A stretch of DNA of 64,000 nt from contig OZ010586.1 in the NCBI GenBank assembly GCA_963932145.1, positions 70,341,468-70,405,467 of the forward strand, given 5' to 3'. A program made the position numbers and the translations under genes. The DNA comes from Acanthosepion lycidas (taxonomy: Eukaryota; Mollusca; Cephalopoda; Sepiida; Sepiidae). Shown here piece by piece: positions 11,160 through 21,720 of this stretch. Position 1 is the stretch's first letter; every line of letters begins with the position of its first letter. A model generated the notes under the pieces. That model worked only from the letters and a program-made list of their open reading frames with translations. It was not told the DNA's origin and made no database searches.

Positions 11160-11510
11160 TTACTCAATGGGCAGACTCCCCAAGCAGGCCTTATCCTATT
11201 CCACCACCTCCACCGCCACCACCACCACCTACTTTTTAGGATGTCAGCAGAAGCATGAAGTCTCCAACAAATCAGCTAAGTCTGTCTCCCTCTCCTCCGT
11301 CACACCTGCTTCTTGTTTTTCGACTTTCTGTTGGGGTTTCTCCACAGATGGAGTGATTATGTTTAGCCTCCTGACCTGGTGGTATCCAGTAAAGTACATC
11401 CAATATCGGTGCATAGTGTCCACAAAAACATCAACAGTAGGGACGGGAAACCCAGAAATGGTACACTTACAAAAGTAACAACAACAGTACCAGAACTGAA
11501 ATTCCAAATA
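11160..11510. other. Higher-GC block, open on both strands
   Basis: The GC content rises clearly and stops are sparse on both strands (plus 11167-11478; minus 11244-11507). The minus frame ends with an acidic tail, EKQEAGVTEERETDLADLLE, then a short Cys-rich end and a stop. The plus frame has a Thr run from a CCA/CCG repeat near 11201-11230. Neither shows a domain that I recognise. It could be a last exon, a transcribed non-coding region, or a compositional artefact. I favour no single reading. Confidence 0.2.
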
Positions 11511-11771
11511 AAACCAATTTACTCGAAAGGAAAAGGCAGCACACCTTCACAATCAAAGTAAAAGTAGTGATCACCAGTTAATGACAAATTACAAGTATGC
11601 ATGTATGGTATTATAAAAGTCACTAATGTTCCATTCTTTGCCCTGCTACCTTTGTACAAGATATGAAAAAGTGATCTTTTGGCAGTTTTCTTTGATTATT
11701 TTTTGGTTTTGTTACTGTTTCTTGATTCCTTCACAGTCCTTGTTTTTCTATTTCTGTTTCCCCAATTACAG

Positions 11772-11987
11772 AGCCCCTAATTCCAATATTACTTGCTTTC
11801 CCTCAGCTGCAACTGTGCTCTCCGTGACAACAACCACCACAACAGCAGGAAGGAAGGCGGGAAGTAGTAGCAGCAGAAATAGTAGTTGTAACAGCAACAA
11901 CAATAACAGAAGCAAGGGATGGACTGCAGCACATGCAGTGATAGAGAAGCAGGCTGAAGATGAAGGAAAGAATATGGAAAAGAACAG
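11772..11987 (+). CDS. Candidate internal exon, low-complexity protein (weak)
   Basis: A strong acceptor-like sequence (pyrimidine-rich stretch ending 'ccccaattacag') precedes 11772, and a donor-like 'aacag|gtaaaa' follows 11987. The 216-bp interval is a multiple of three and open in one frame. It encodes a Thr run, a Ser/Asn-rich stretch (SSSSRNSSCNSNNNNRSKG) and a charged end (VIEKQAEDEGKNMEKN). A second acceptor-like site lies at 11806. No domain is recognisable, and triplet-repeat DNA such as this can be open by chance. If real it would be one exon of a gene extending beyond the region. Confidence 0.2.
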
Positions 11988-12206
11988 GTAAAATGAGAGA
12001 TGGTGAATGAGGGAATAAAAGAAGAGGAGGAAGAGGAAGAGTAAAAGGTCTTCTGGTTTAGTAGTAACTGAGGAAATGTTTCCAAATCAGCAGTGATAGT
12101 ATCTTTGCTACTTGTGTAACTATAAGGTACTAATAAATTTTAAAAAGAAAATTATAAAGAAAAAGAAAGCAACAGATCTTATTACACTTGACTCTACTCG
12201 GTAGTG

Positions 12207-12272
12207 CTACTATATAACTAGTAGCTATCTCTACTATATAACTAGTAGCTATCTCTACTATATAACTAGTAG
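12207..12272. repeat. 24-bp tandem repeat, 2.75 copies
   Basis: The unit 'ctactatataactagtag' plus 'ctatct' is repeated perfectly at 12207, 12231 and 12255 (the last is partial). Each unit is itself palindromic (ctacta / tagtag). Confidence 0.9.
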
Positions 12273-12279
12273 TGGCCAT

Positions 12280-13480
12280 CAGCAAAGAAAATAAATAAGT
12301 AGAGAGATATCATTGGTGATAGTAATTTCAAAAAATAAAAATAATAATTCCAATGTCATGTGCTTCCTACCATCATTCTTAGAGATCTTTCTTTATCCCA
12401 TTGACTTAGGCACTTGACCAGACTAGTGGTCAATATAACAGATGAAGATGTAAACATGCTGTAGGCATAGGTCAGAGTCGTGAAGTAGCTATGTTGGTCA
12501 GCTGTAGTGGAAACATAAATAGTATTACTTTAACTAGTTTTACTATTACAGAAGAGACATATGGCATAGTATAAATAATGATAGAGAGAGACAATGCCAC
12601 TGAGAGGGGAGGAGGAGGACAAGTGAGCAGCTGATATATGAGGGAACACAAGAGTAAAAATAGTAAAACAAGGAGTCTTAAGAACTAAGCAAATGATAAA
12701 GTGAAAGAACTAATGCTTGTTTCTGTCCATCCATCTTTGAATTTGCCTGTCAATCAGTCTAGTCTATTACTCTACCACTACTGACTACTTCATGAAAGTG
12801 AAGCTGTTTTTCTTCCAGATCCTAAGTCTAGAAGTCAATCAATACACTAGTAACTGCCCAAGCAGTGCTTTCAACATTAGCTATGAATATAAACCAGTCT
12901 ACTTCATTCATCAACTTTGATTAGCATTCTTGGTACTGAGCACGTATTTTGCGAAGAATCTGAGGATGGCTTAACATTGCTGATGTAGCAGCTGCTTTCA
13001 AATAGTTGAAAACTGGACCCCTCTAGAACTACTACAATTACCACCCACTTGTGGCAGTTTGTTGTAGTGACAGTGCTGTTATAAAATCAAACCGTGAATG
13101 AACCAGATTTATAAATCAAACAAGGGAAATAGTAGGTGGGGCTAGAATTGAGAATAAGTGAAAGTGAAAGTTAGAAGCGAAAGAGAGAGAGAGAGAGAGA
13201 GTATGACGGCTTCAATAAATAACAATGACAAAGTAGAGATAAAGAATACAATTGAAATACACAGTAACCCATTCATTCAGAGATTTTTCTCCAGAATTCA
13301 GGCAATCTTATAAAGCAAATATAAAAATTCTTTCACTAAATTAATATTTATATGGCTCATGCGATACAAAAAGTAAAGTTTTCTCCTGATAATTTTTATT
13401 TTCAAAATAAAAGACTTGACTGTCTATTACAAACTAAAAATAGCATCAGAAAAATTTGATCACTCAATGTATTCCTAAAT
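12280..13480. other. Unique-looking, moderately higher GC, no feature
   Basis: Apart from a (GA)n tract at about 13184-13201, I see no TE, tandem array or coding frame. With 11.1-12.2 kb it forms the longest stretch in the window not visibly built from repeats. Confidence 0.4.
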
Positions 13481-13497
13481 GCCACATTCCTCAGTAC

Positions 13498-14300
13498 ATA
13501 GGTGATCATGGCTCTCCACAGCTTCTGTAAATTTAATTGCTACCAATGTTCTTGTGAAGTGGTTTTCTGTTGATTTCTCTAGCTTGAATTCATAGTTATC
13601 CTTTTTCTAGGATTAGTTGTGCTACCAAAGCAAGAGACCCAACTACCCTACTATTTTAAACATAGTTGGGAGGATAAAAGATGGATTCATGTCTTACTCA
13701 AGGGCATTTGTGAGAAGTGGATATAAGTGCCTGGGCTGGAACTTGAACTCTTGCCTGCTGGCTCTATTTTTGCAACCAAAAGTAAAGCTTTGTAATGAAC
13801 ATAAGTTTTTGCTGGCTGACTTCTATGTGCCATATAACTTCAAGACTTCTGTGATCAAGGCACTCCACAACATCCTATCTTTTTTAGTTCTTAGTAAGGT
13901 TTGTTTCTCCTAATCCCTATTGTCCATTTACACAAGCTTGTCAGGTTACTTGCTGCCTTCCTCTGTACCTCCTGTCTTCATATGTGAGTATCAAATCTTC
14001 TAACCCTTATTTCATTATTATGTCCTCTAGAAATTTCAACTTGCTCTTTCCTAATTTAACATAAGGGTCCTTTTTGTTTATATTTTCAATTGTTGTTGCT
14101 CACATGTTTGGTCTACAGTATTGTCATCCTTCTGTAGAACCATATTTCTACTGCATCATTATTTTTTCTTCATCTGCAAGGTGATTGTCCTGCATTCACT
14201 GCCATATAGGAGGACTGATACTACATAACAGTTCAGTACTTTTTTGTTTCTTAATACTTAACTTAGCTTCTAAATTTCTTAATACTTAGCTTTTGAAAGG
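13498..14300 (-). mobile_element. LINE-R 3' part, with a SINE core nested near 13650-13790
   Basis: The LINE-R end motif occurs twice, at 13498-13525 and again at about 13850-13880 (reverse of 'ctccacaacatcctatc'). Between them, 13650-13790 matches the central SINE core on the minus strand ('ggaggataaaagatggatt', 'caagggcatttgt'). From 13880 to 14300 the minus strand runs through the RT C-terminus, including a readable VLLYGSECRTITLQMK-like block near 14215-14170. Frames are broken. Confidence 0.6.
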
Positions 14301-14504
14301 CATTTTGCATTATGTGTCCTAAAAATTTCAACTGTCTCTTTCTGATTATAATTCTCTTAAAAACTAAAAATGATGCCAACATTCTAATCAGTATTTCTAA
14401 ACTGAAAGTAAGTAAATATTTGGAAATTGGCACACAAATAAGTAAGAATTAGATATCTGTTAAGACATCCTGGCAAACTTGGACTTTTGTGCTCACATTA
14501 AAAA

Positions 14505-14815
14505 AATGAAGTGTCAAAAGAAGAGTTTTTCCCTTGACACCACTATTATTTAAACTACCTTCACTCCTCAGCAATGTTTATCATTTTAAAAAGCGATGAT
14601 TAGAATTTTAATAAAACCTAAACATATGATGAAAGTGAATTTATACATTTTCTTTGTTCTTGAGAATTTACAACAAAAATAATGAACACTATTTATTAGA
14701 TTTCCATATAGTTATTTTCATAATTTAGTAAATATTTATAAATCTATGGATAAAAGATTGTGTTTATATTTATCTCTTTATAAATTGGTAAATAATAAAC
14801 ACTGCATTGCATTAG
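14505..14815 (+). repeat. AT-rich dispersed repeat (copy 2)
   Basis: Matches 1590-2085 and 17625-18025, with the shared strings 'ttttcccttgacacca', 'cttcactcctca', 'aataaaacctaaacatatga' and 'gttcttgagaat'. Non-coding. Confidence 0.6.
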
Positions 14816-14929
14816 TTTCAATGCAAATATATTAATTTTTAGAATATTGTAACTATAAAATTATTACTAGTCAGCAACTTTGACATATTTGGGAAGGATA
14901 TTAAAACAATCAAGAACCTACACTAGCAG

Positions 14930-15795
14930 CAAATGAGTTCAGTAAATATATAAAAATAAAAACTAGTGTAAGACAAGGAGATGCCTACTCACCAAACTTA
15001 TTCAACTTATACAGTGAGGCAATTCTGAGAGAATTAGATGTCCTACAGGGATTCATTATAGGAAGCCACCAGCCACAATCAACATAAGATATACAGTGAC
15101 ATTGTGTTGGCTAAGATAGAAAGGAAAATACAAAAGCTCCTACTGAAGGTAGCAAAGGAAAGGGAGAAGAAAGGACTAAACATAAACTGCAAGAAAATGG
15201 AATGCATGGTCAATTAGTAAAAGGATGAGCAGTAAATACAAATTACAAGTTGGAAATACCAAAAATCAAACAAGTATAAAATTTAAATATTCGGGAAGTG
15301 TTCTAACAGAGGACAGAAAATGTGGCACTGAAATCCAAGGACACATTCCAAAAGCTAAGCAAAGTATTAAGAGACAGAAAAACTTTGTTAGAAAAGAGTA
15401 CTGAACTGTTATGTGATATGTGTCCTCCTATATGGCAATGAATGCTGGACAATCTCCTCATAGATGAAGAAAAGACTTGAAGCAACAGAAATGTGGATCT
15501 ATAAAAGCATGTAATGACATGGTTTTAGAGAAAATGGAAACAAAAAGGAAAAGTTATAATTAACATCAGGAAGAGGCTGTTGAAATTTCTGAGTCGCATA
15601 ATGAGAAAGGAAGGTTTGAAAAATCTTATACTCACAGGACATATTGAAGACAAGAGGCACAAAGGAAAATAGCATGAGCAGAACAGGGTTTAAGTGAAAT
15701 AATGAAAAGACAAAATTTATTAAGAGCTACAATGACAAGAAATTGTGGAGAGCCATGATTGCATATGTCCTGAAGGGACATGGCATATAAAGAAG
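14930..15795 (+). mobile_element. LINE-R reverse transcriptase, longest plus-strand copy
   Basis: This copy shows the polymerase region. From 14956, after IKT, it reads SVRQGDAYSPNLFNLYSEA, the conserved RT block 4 that precedes the catalytic YADD; the YADD block itself is damaged here (about 15085-15115). Further on, after frame slips, come the KLSKVLRDRKT block (about 15350), the cell-of-CWT block near 15430, then RKRLLKFLSRIMRKEGLKN (about 15575) and the WRAMI-type end near 15750. The whole is about 860 bp of the expected 3-kb element and has stops in each frame. The downstream junction passes into the AT-rich repeat in inverse orientation at 15800. Confidence 0.75.
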
Positions 15796-15799
15796 AATA

Positions 15800-16010
15800 A
15801 ATAAGATTTAATATTTTTGTTAATTGTCAGGAACAAAAAAAATGTATAAATTCACTGACATTTGATGTTTAGGTTTTATTAAAATTCTAATCATTGCTTT
15901 TTAAAACAATAAACATTACTGATGGTGAAGGCAATTAAAATAATAGCTAAGTCAATGGAAAAAAACATCCTTTTGACACACATTTTTTTTTAGGAATGAA
16001 AAAAAAAATA
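15800..16010 (-). repeat. AT-rich dispersed repeat (copy 4, inverted)
   Basis: The reverse complement matches copies 2 and 3 ('gtttaggttttattaaaatt', 'aacaataaacattactga', 'ccttttgacacac'). Confidence 0.5.
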
Positions 16011-16468
16011 GTGTGTTAAAAGGATGGTTTGTCCAAATTTGCTGACATCCTTTAATTGAGAGTTTTATCCAAATGCAGAAATTTAAATTTGTGGATATTG
16101 AAAAAGTAAACATAGTGCAAGAAAATGGGAACATTTGTATCAGATTTTTGCAAAATTCTATTGCAGAACAACCAAGACATGAGTTCCACATGCATAGCAT
16201 TAGCCTGAAGATCCATTTAAAGAGTAACACTGAATGAATTGGTTTTCATTAAAAAGAAACATTTCAATCATTGAAAAGAAACATTTTAAATTCAAATAAA
16301 AATAACTACAAATTTATTCACAAGAAAATTATTCTGGAAAATGGAATCTGAAAAATTATAATAAAAATTTGTCTTTGTTAATCTTTTTCATTGTGTATCC
16401 ACAAGGATAGGGATTCTTTGCTTGAGGATATTAATAGTATGAAAAGTTCATTTTATACAGATTTTTTC

Positions 16469-16885
16469 ATACTTTGCTTAGCTTTTTGAAAGAACCTTCC
16501 AAAAGTTAAGCAAAGTATTAAGAAACAGCAAAATTTCACCAGAAAAAAGAAAAGAATACTGAACTGTTACATATCAGTTCTCCTATATGGCATTGAATAT
16601 TGGACAATCACTCTGCAGATGAAGATACTTGAAGCAATAGAAATGTGGTTCTACAGAAGGATGTGGAGAATACCATGAACTGAACATGTAAGCAATGAGA
16701 GGGCTAGGATAATTTGATACAGGACAAACTGAGGAGTAGAGGAAAACAACACATAACCCAGAGAGCTTCAGTAAATAGATGGTGGAACAGAGTTTAGGAG
16801 AGATAGCAAAAGGCAAAATGTATTAAGAGGAAATTGGGGAGAATGATGATTGTAAAGTCCTGAAGGTACAAGGCACATAGAAGTT
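16469..16885 (+). mobile_element. LINE-R 3' part with a fold-back at its 5' edge
   Basis: From 16555 the plus strand reads ISVLLYGIEYWTITLQMKI, then EAIEMWFYRRMWRIP, then a stop, and the tail ends near 16880 at 'aaggtacaaggcacatag'. The start of the copy (16500-16525, 'aaaagttaagcaaagtatt') is preceded by its own inverse (16469-16492, 'actttgcttagcttttt'), forming a hairpin with arms of about 20 bp. Such an inverted 5' junction is typical of twin-priming during LINE integration. Confidence 0.7.
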
Positions 16886-16889
16886 TCAG

Positions 16890-17620
16890 GTAATTTGTTT
16901 TTGGCTCAACTTTCCATAATTTCCAAGTTTCAAACTGACAAAATTCTATTTTCATTATAAGTTTAGGTTCTCATATAGTAAAGTGTTTTTGTGACCAAGT
17001 AACCTATAAATTTCAGGGCAAACACAAAGAAAGAATATTGATATATCAAGAGCAAGACACTAGTTCAGATCTCTCAAATCAAGACAATCCTTATGTGTTT
17101 TACACCTACCTTTATCTTATTGGGTAGCATAGTAATCATCTCAGTTCACGCGAGTTCCTTTATAAACTTCCATTTTCTTACTGATCCTATTCTCTTTATT
17201 TAGCGTTCATATCAGCTTACTCTAAGGAAAGAAACAGAGTCATATTGAATTCAGCTGATCTATTTTATGATGATATATTAGATAACTTTCTTATGAAGTA
17301 ATTGTAAATTTTGATTTGTACATCAGCTATCACATTTTTTATCTACGAAAAATAATTTGAGGAATTAGTTTCCATTGAGCAACTAAACATTTAGTAACTA
17401 AAGATGTTCCCCCAGTAGATGATGCTTCATAAGATATTGAAAGGAAATAAGAGATTTACTTTTGAGTCTAAAATACAAATGAATAGAGATATAAAGCCCA
17501 ATTTTTCCTTTTCAGAGTTATGTGAAATTTTAATTTATATACATTCACTATAAAATAGACACATGCTACATTGTATAAAACCTTTCATAACAGATTTTAT
17601 ACATAAGTGCAAAGCAAACA
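16890..17620. other. No recognisable feature
   Basis: AT-rich sequence in which I find no shared repeat, TE protein or RNA signature. Confidence 0.4.
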
Positions 17621-17624
17621 AATC

Positions 17625-18025
17625 TTGAGTGTCAAAGGGCTGTTTTTTTCCCTTGACACCAATTATTTTAACTATCTTCACTCCTCAACAGTGTTTATTG
17701 TTTTAAAAAAACAATTGTAATAAAACCTAAACATATGATGAAACTGAATTTATACATTTTTATTGTTCTTGAGAATTGATAACAAAAATAATAAATTCTA
17801 TTTATTTATTAGATTGCTTATTTACAATATTTATTACATTATTCATTGGAATGGTTGGAAAAACATTGGCTAATTACCAGTTGATTTGAACTTTATAGAA
17901 TGGTATATAATAAGCATTTCCTTATAGTTGGTTCACATATTTTGATAATTTAATAAATGTTTATAAATTTATGAATAAAAAATTGTTTTCATGTTTATTT
18001 CTTTAAAAATTGGTAAATCATGAAT
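17625..18025 (+). repeat. AT-rich dispersed repeat (copy 3)
   Basis: Opens with 'gtttttttcccttgacacca' and ends with the 'ataaatttatgaataaaaaa' tail, in the same order as copies 1 and 2. It has an extra segment around 17820-17930 that is not seen in copy 2. Confidence 0.6.
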
Positions 18026-18029
18026 CTTG

Positions 18030-18950
18030 CTAGCTCCATTATGACTGAGTAGCACTGGGTGCTTCATACTTTTGGCCTTGTGCCTTGTGCCACATCTAAG
18101 TTACACTTAGTGGATCACCATAAATATTAGTAGTATCAATAGAAAAGTTCCCTTTTGACATTTCATGTTTTTTCAGGCATGAATGTGCAAGTTTGCCAAA
18201 TCTTTTTTTTTTATTCATGTATCATCTATTTATTTGTTTATTCTATAATGTTTTAAAAAATTTTTCAGTAAATTTCTTTTCTTTATGGTAATGATCTATG
18301 TATCATCCTCAAATTAATATTTCTAACCAACCATTTCAATCACTTTCTGATTCTAGTGTCATTCATGTTGATCAATGAAGTTTCTTGCTAATCATCTGCC
18401 TCTTGATCATTTCCTATAATTTTTTTTCCATAGTAGAAGCTGATGCACAATTTCTTGTTTACTTTTCCAGCAATGGCCACTAAAACACACACTTTCCACA
18501 GATTGTGTCTGTAATATTTGGTAGGATCCCATATAAGTCACCATTGGACATATGTTTTTACAAATGACATTTAGCACTGATCTCAATAATTGAGCAGATG
18601 TAAAATCTAGTTATACTGCCAATGCATTTATCAATGTTCAACTCTTTGGCACATACGAAGACCTAAAGAAATGTACTTTCAGAAATCTTTTCATTTTGGA
18701 TTTCCACATCATATTAATTTTTGATAGTGCTGTTCATACAGTGTAATGATAATTGAATAATTCTATTTTTTCTAGAGGGAAAGGAATAAACTTTAATTGC
18801 TTGTTTTATTATTTCATTGAGATTATATAGTGTATGAATTAATGTCACCTTAAAGAAAAAATACCAAGATGAATAAATATTTTTTGACTAACATGGAAGA
18901 ATAGAAGAACAGGATTAGACATGATTCAAATTTAAACAGGGTATCTCAAG
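18030..18950. other. No recognisable feature
   Basis: No TE or gene signature is visible. The 18170-18200 stretch ('gaatgtgcaagtttgccaaa') may be a distant extension of the AT-rich repeat. Confidence 0.4.
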
Positions 18951-18959
18951 ATGTTTCAG

Positions 18960-19175
18960 GGTTTATAGACGGATTGAGGAATTGGAGAGCTGAGTTCAAA
19001 TTCCAGTGAAGTTCATTACATTCAGTTACATTCTAATACCCTTGGGAAAGGTATAAATCCATCTTTTCTCCCCCACATCCAAATATGAGTAAATAGCAGG
19101 ACTAACTGGGTCCTATAGCCTTGAATGACAACCATCTAGGAAAAGGAAAAACTCTGAATTCAAAATCAGCTGAGA
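18960..19175 (+). mobile_element. tRNA-type SINE with the shared core (tail type b)
   Basis: A box-B-like 'gctgagttcaaattcc' (about 18988-19003) is followed by the core 'acccttgggaaaggtataaa' and 'tccatcttttctccccc', then a tail containing 'gggtcctatagccttgaatg' and 'aactctgaattcaaaatc'. The same tail follows the core at 45.3 kb. The 5' head is worn and box A is not clear. Confidence 0.6.
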
Positions 19176-19391
19176 GAATGTTGGTCTCTGTCAGACTATC
19201 TTGCCCTAACACATATCACTGCTGCTACAACTGCAGTACATGTAGTACCCCTATGATCTAATGGGTTACAGGTCTCGTGATCAGGAGCCTGGCCAATAAT
19301 CAACAAATAATAACTAGGCATACACCATGCTGTTTAATATTTATTACAAAGCAGATATTGGTTGTATAAATATACTGTTGGATTGTTACTA

Positions 19392-19471
19392 TTAGGTTCG
19401 TGCAAAAATAATGTCGTTTTCTCACATAGTAACATATGTGAGAAAACGACATTATTTTTGCACCAACCTAA
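19392..19471. mobile_element. 80-bp mariner MITE, MADE1-like
   Basis: A near-perfect palindrome exactly 80 bp long, flanked by TA on both sides (19390-19391 and 19472-19473). It begins 'ttaggttcgtgcaaaaataa' and ends with the inverse, '...tgcaccaacctaa'. The only arm mismatch near the tip is ttcg versus ttgg. Terminus and length match the human MADE1 element derived from the Hsmar1 mariner (start TTAGGTTGGTGCAAAA, 80 bp, TA target). This copy is either recent or structurally preserved. It is non-autonomous and would need a cecropia/irritans-type mariner transposase. Confidence 0.9.
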
Positions 19472-19691
19472 TAAATAATGACCTGATACCTTGAGAGGCT
19501 CCCAAGCATATAAATATGAATTACATAGAGAAATAAAAATGAAGGTTGTCCAAAATAACATTCACCATTTTATTAACATGTACAATACAAGAGACACAAC
19601 AAAACGTCATTATTCGAGAAAATAACTACCTTTAAGTCAAGGTGAGGTCACTGATAAATACTTTTTTTTCTTCCACATTGTATAATTTGGT

Positions 19692-20055
19692 GGCTTACAG
19701 CCACATCACATTCAGACACCAGTTCTTGTACAATCACCTAAGTTAAGCAATGTTGAGCCTGGTCATTACCTAAATGGTTGACCACTTGTGAATAACAGGT
19801 GCAGCAAGCTTGGATGTACAGATGGTATAATGGATAAGTTCCAGTTCCCATTGGGCTCGATGTATTCATTAAATGCAGGTACCCTTGGGAAAGGTATAAA
19901 TTCACCTAGTCTCACCTCAGCTATAAGTTAATTAGTTAATTTCACTAAACCATTATTATCTCAAAAAAAAAAATTCTTAGCATCTAAAAATATTTTCTAG
20001 CTTTGAATAACCTGCAAGGGCTGGAGAAGCCATAAAAAACAAATCAATCAATCAT
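19692..20055 (+). mobile_element. Complete chimeric SINE: 5S rRNA + tRNA + core + (AATC)n tail
   Basis: Four modules in order. First, 19692-19811 follows 5S rRNA: 'ggcttacagccac', 'ctaagttaagcaatgttg', 'cctggtcattacctaaatgg', and a final 'caggtgcagcaagctt'. Second, 19812-19870 is a tRNA-like segment with box-A-like 'gatggtataatgg' and box-B-like 'gggctcgatgt'. Third, the core at 19880-19935 ('acccttgggaaaggtataaa', 'cagctataagttaatt'). Fourth, a tail 'ttttctagctttgaataacc' ending in 'aaatcaatcaatcatt'. A chimeric 5S/tRNA head is known from AmnSINE1 in vertebrates; octopus SINEs known to me are tRNA-derived. The internal pol III promoters are degenerate. Confidence 0.8.
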
Positions 20056-20059
20056 TGTA

Positions 20060-20450
20060 TAATTTGCAATTAACAAGTGTATGAGGCTGACTATTGATCA
20101 TGAAACATCTGGTATAAACTCTGCCTTAAACCCTGACTGTTTCTCTTGTATGGCTAGGGTAATAACTCACTGGTATAATATAACTGCTAGGAGAGAGGTT
20201 TTATATAAATCACTATAATACCATGGCAATAATCAATGTCATATTTTATTTTTGTGATTACACAAACAGGTGAATAATAACAATGAAATAAATATCTTAT
20301 TATCTAAAATTTGTAACTAGTCTGTCGCTAGTTTATCCATCAGGTACTGTTGTTTTAAGCTTTTAAATCAAAATGGAAGGAATTAATTACTAAAACATTG
20401 TCTTCTATGTCTACAGAAAAATCTCTAGCAATTAGATAATTTCTTCCCTT
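20060..20450. other. No recognisable feature
   Basis: AT-rich spacer between a SINE and a LINE; nothing is seen in it. Confidence 0.4.
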
Positions 20451-20454
20451 TGTT

Positions 20455-21190
20455 CCATGCCCCGTTAAGATGTTAGCAATCATAGCTCTCCACAATTTCT
20501 TGTTCTTTGTAGCTCTTAATAAAATTTATCTTTTTCAACCAACTCAAGATCACTAAGTTATGCATTGTTTTCTTTTGTCCCTCTTGCCATAAATATGTCC
20601 TGTGAGTATCAAATTTTACAAGCCTTCTTTCCTCATTATGTGCTCTTAAATTTCCAAATTTCTTTGTTGTTGTTTACTTGTTTGGTCCATTGTCTTCTTA
20701 GTATTCTTCTGTAGAACCAGATTTTTATTGCTTCAAGTTTCCTCTTCATCTGTGAGAAGTATGTTCAGAATTCACTGCCATATAGGTGAACTGATATAAT
20801 ATAAGAGTTCAGTACTCTTTACTTTGTTTTTAAATGAAATTTTGCTGGTTCTTAATATTTTACTTAGCTTTTGGAAGACATATTTCACTATCCCAATGCA
20901 CCTTTGGATTTCAATGTCCTAGATATTTAAATTTTTGCACTTGTTTAATTTTGGCATTGTCAGTTTGTAATTCACAAGTTGGGTTGTTTCTTTTATTGAC
21001 AACCATATAACTTTATACAATTGATGTTTAGTCCTTTCTTCCTGATTTCCTTCCCTACCTTCTTTAGTTATTGTTTTAGTTTCCTTTCTATGTCTGCTAT
21101 TAACACCATGTCATCTGCATATCTCGTGTTGTTAAGATTGTGGCTACCAATAATGAATCCTGGTAGATCAAAGGAATTACTTTCCTTATT
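20455..21190 (-). mobile_element. LINE-R reverse transcriptase with RYADD active site
   Basis: The minus strand reads PGFIIGSHNLNNTRYADDMV at about 21165-21105; the catalytic YADD is encoded by 21110-21121. This is the only clear copy of the polymerase active-site motif in the window. Downstream (lower coordinates) follow the GLNINCIKL-like block, a VLYYISSPIW-type block and the terminal motif near 20460-20510. Frames break several times, so it is inactive. It extends about 730 bp from the element end and overlaps the region missing in other copies. Confidence 0.75.
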
Positions 21191-21404
21191 GAATTAATTC
21201 TGACAATAACCTGATCTTTTAGAAAATACTACATACTTAATTTCTATGAATTAATCATGCAGACCTTTCTGCAATTAAACAGTCAAATAGAAAGGTACTG
21301 TAACATATTAGAGTGGAGGTTTCTAATTTGCTTATTTATTTTAAAAAAAGAAAACTTTTTTCTATATGTATAAATTAACTTTCATCATATGTTTGTTCAC
21401 AACT

Positions 21405-21720
21405 CACATGGCCTAGTGGATAAAAGCATTGGTTAAAGTAATCAAGTGACTTGACCCAAAGAGTTGTGAGTTCAATACTTGGCCACAGCAATCAATTAAT
21501 TTTTGGTGTTTTAAAAGAAAAAAAAACTTGTAGAGTTGAGTTACTAAAAGGAAATAACTAAAACTAAGGCATATAGAAAAGGTATGGCATGTGGAACTAG
21601 AACAATGTACAAAATAATGGGTTTGGTTTGAAATTCCGATGTATATCATCTGAAGAAGACTGGAGTGTACTACAGCTGAAACATTGTGAATAGGACGATA
21701 AAGATTAGGACAACAGTCCA
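21405..21720 (+). mobile_element. SINE-2 (tRNA-derived) with hammerhead-like tail
   Basis: The head has box A 'tggcctagtgga' (21411-21422) and box B-like 'gagttcaatac' (about 21468-21478), an unusually good pol III pair for this window. The tail (about 21648-21690) reads 'ctgaagaagactggagtgta' ... 'cagctgaaac', repeated in the other SINE-2 copies at 31340, 38440 and 49320. The middle (21490-21640) is not alignable to the other copies by eye. The relation to known cephalopod SINEs is unproven. Confidence 0.7.

Noticed and set aside
19692-19811. A functional 5S rRNA gene
   Set aside because: Many substitutions at conserved positions, and fusion to tRNA-like and SINE sequence in several copies; it is a SINE head.
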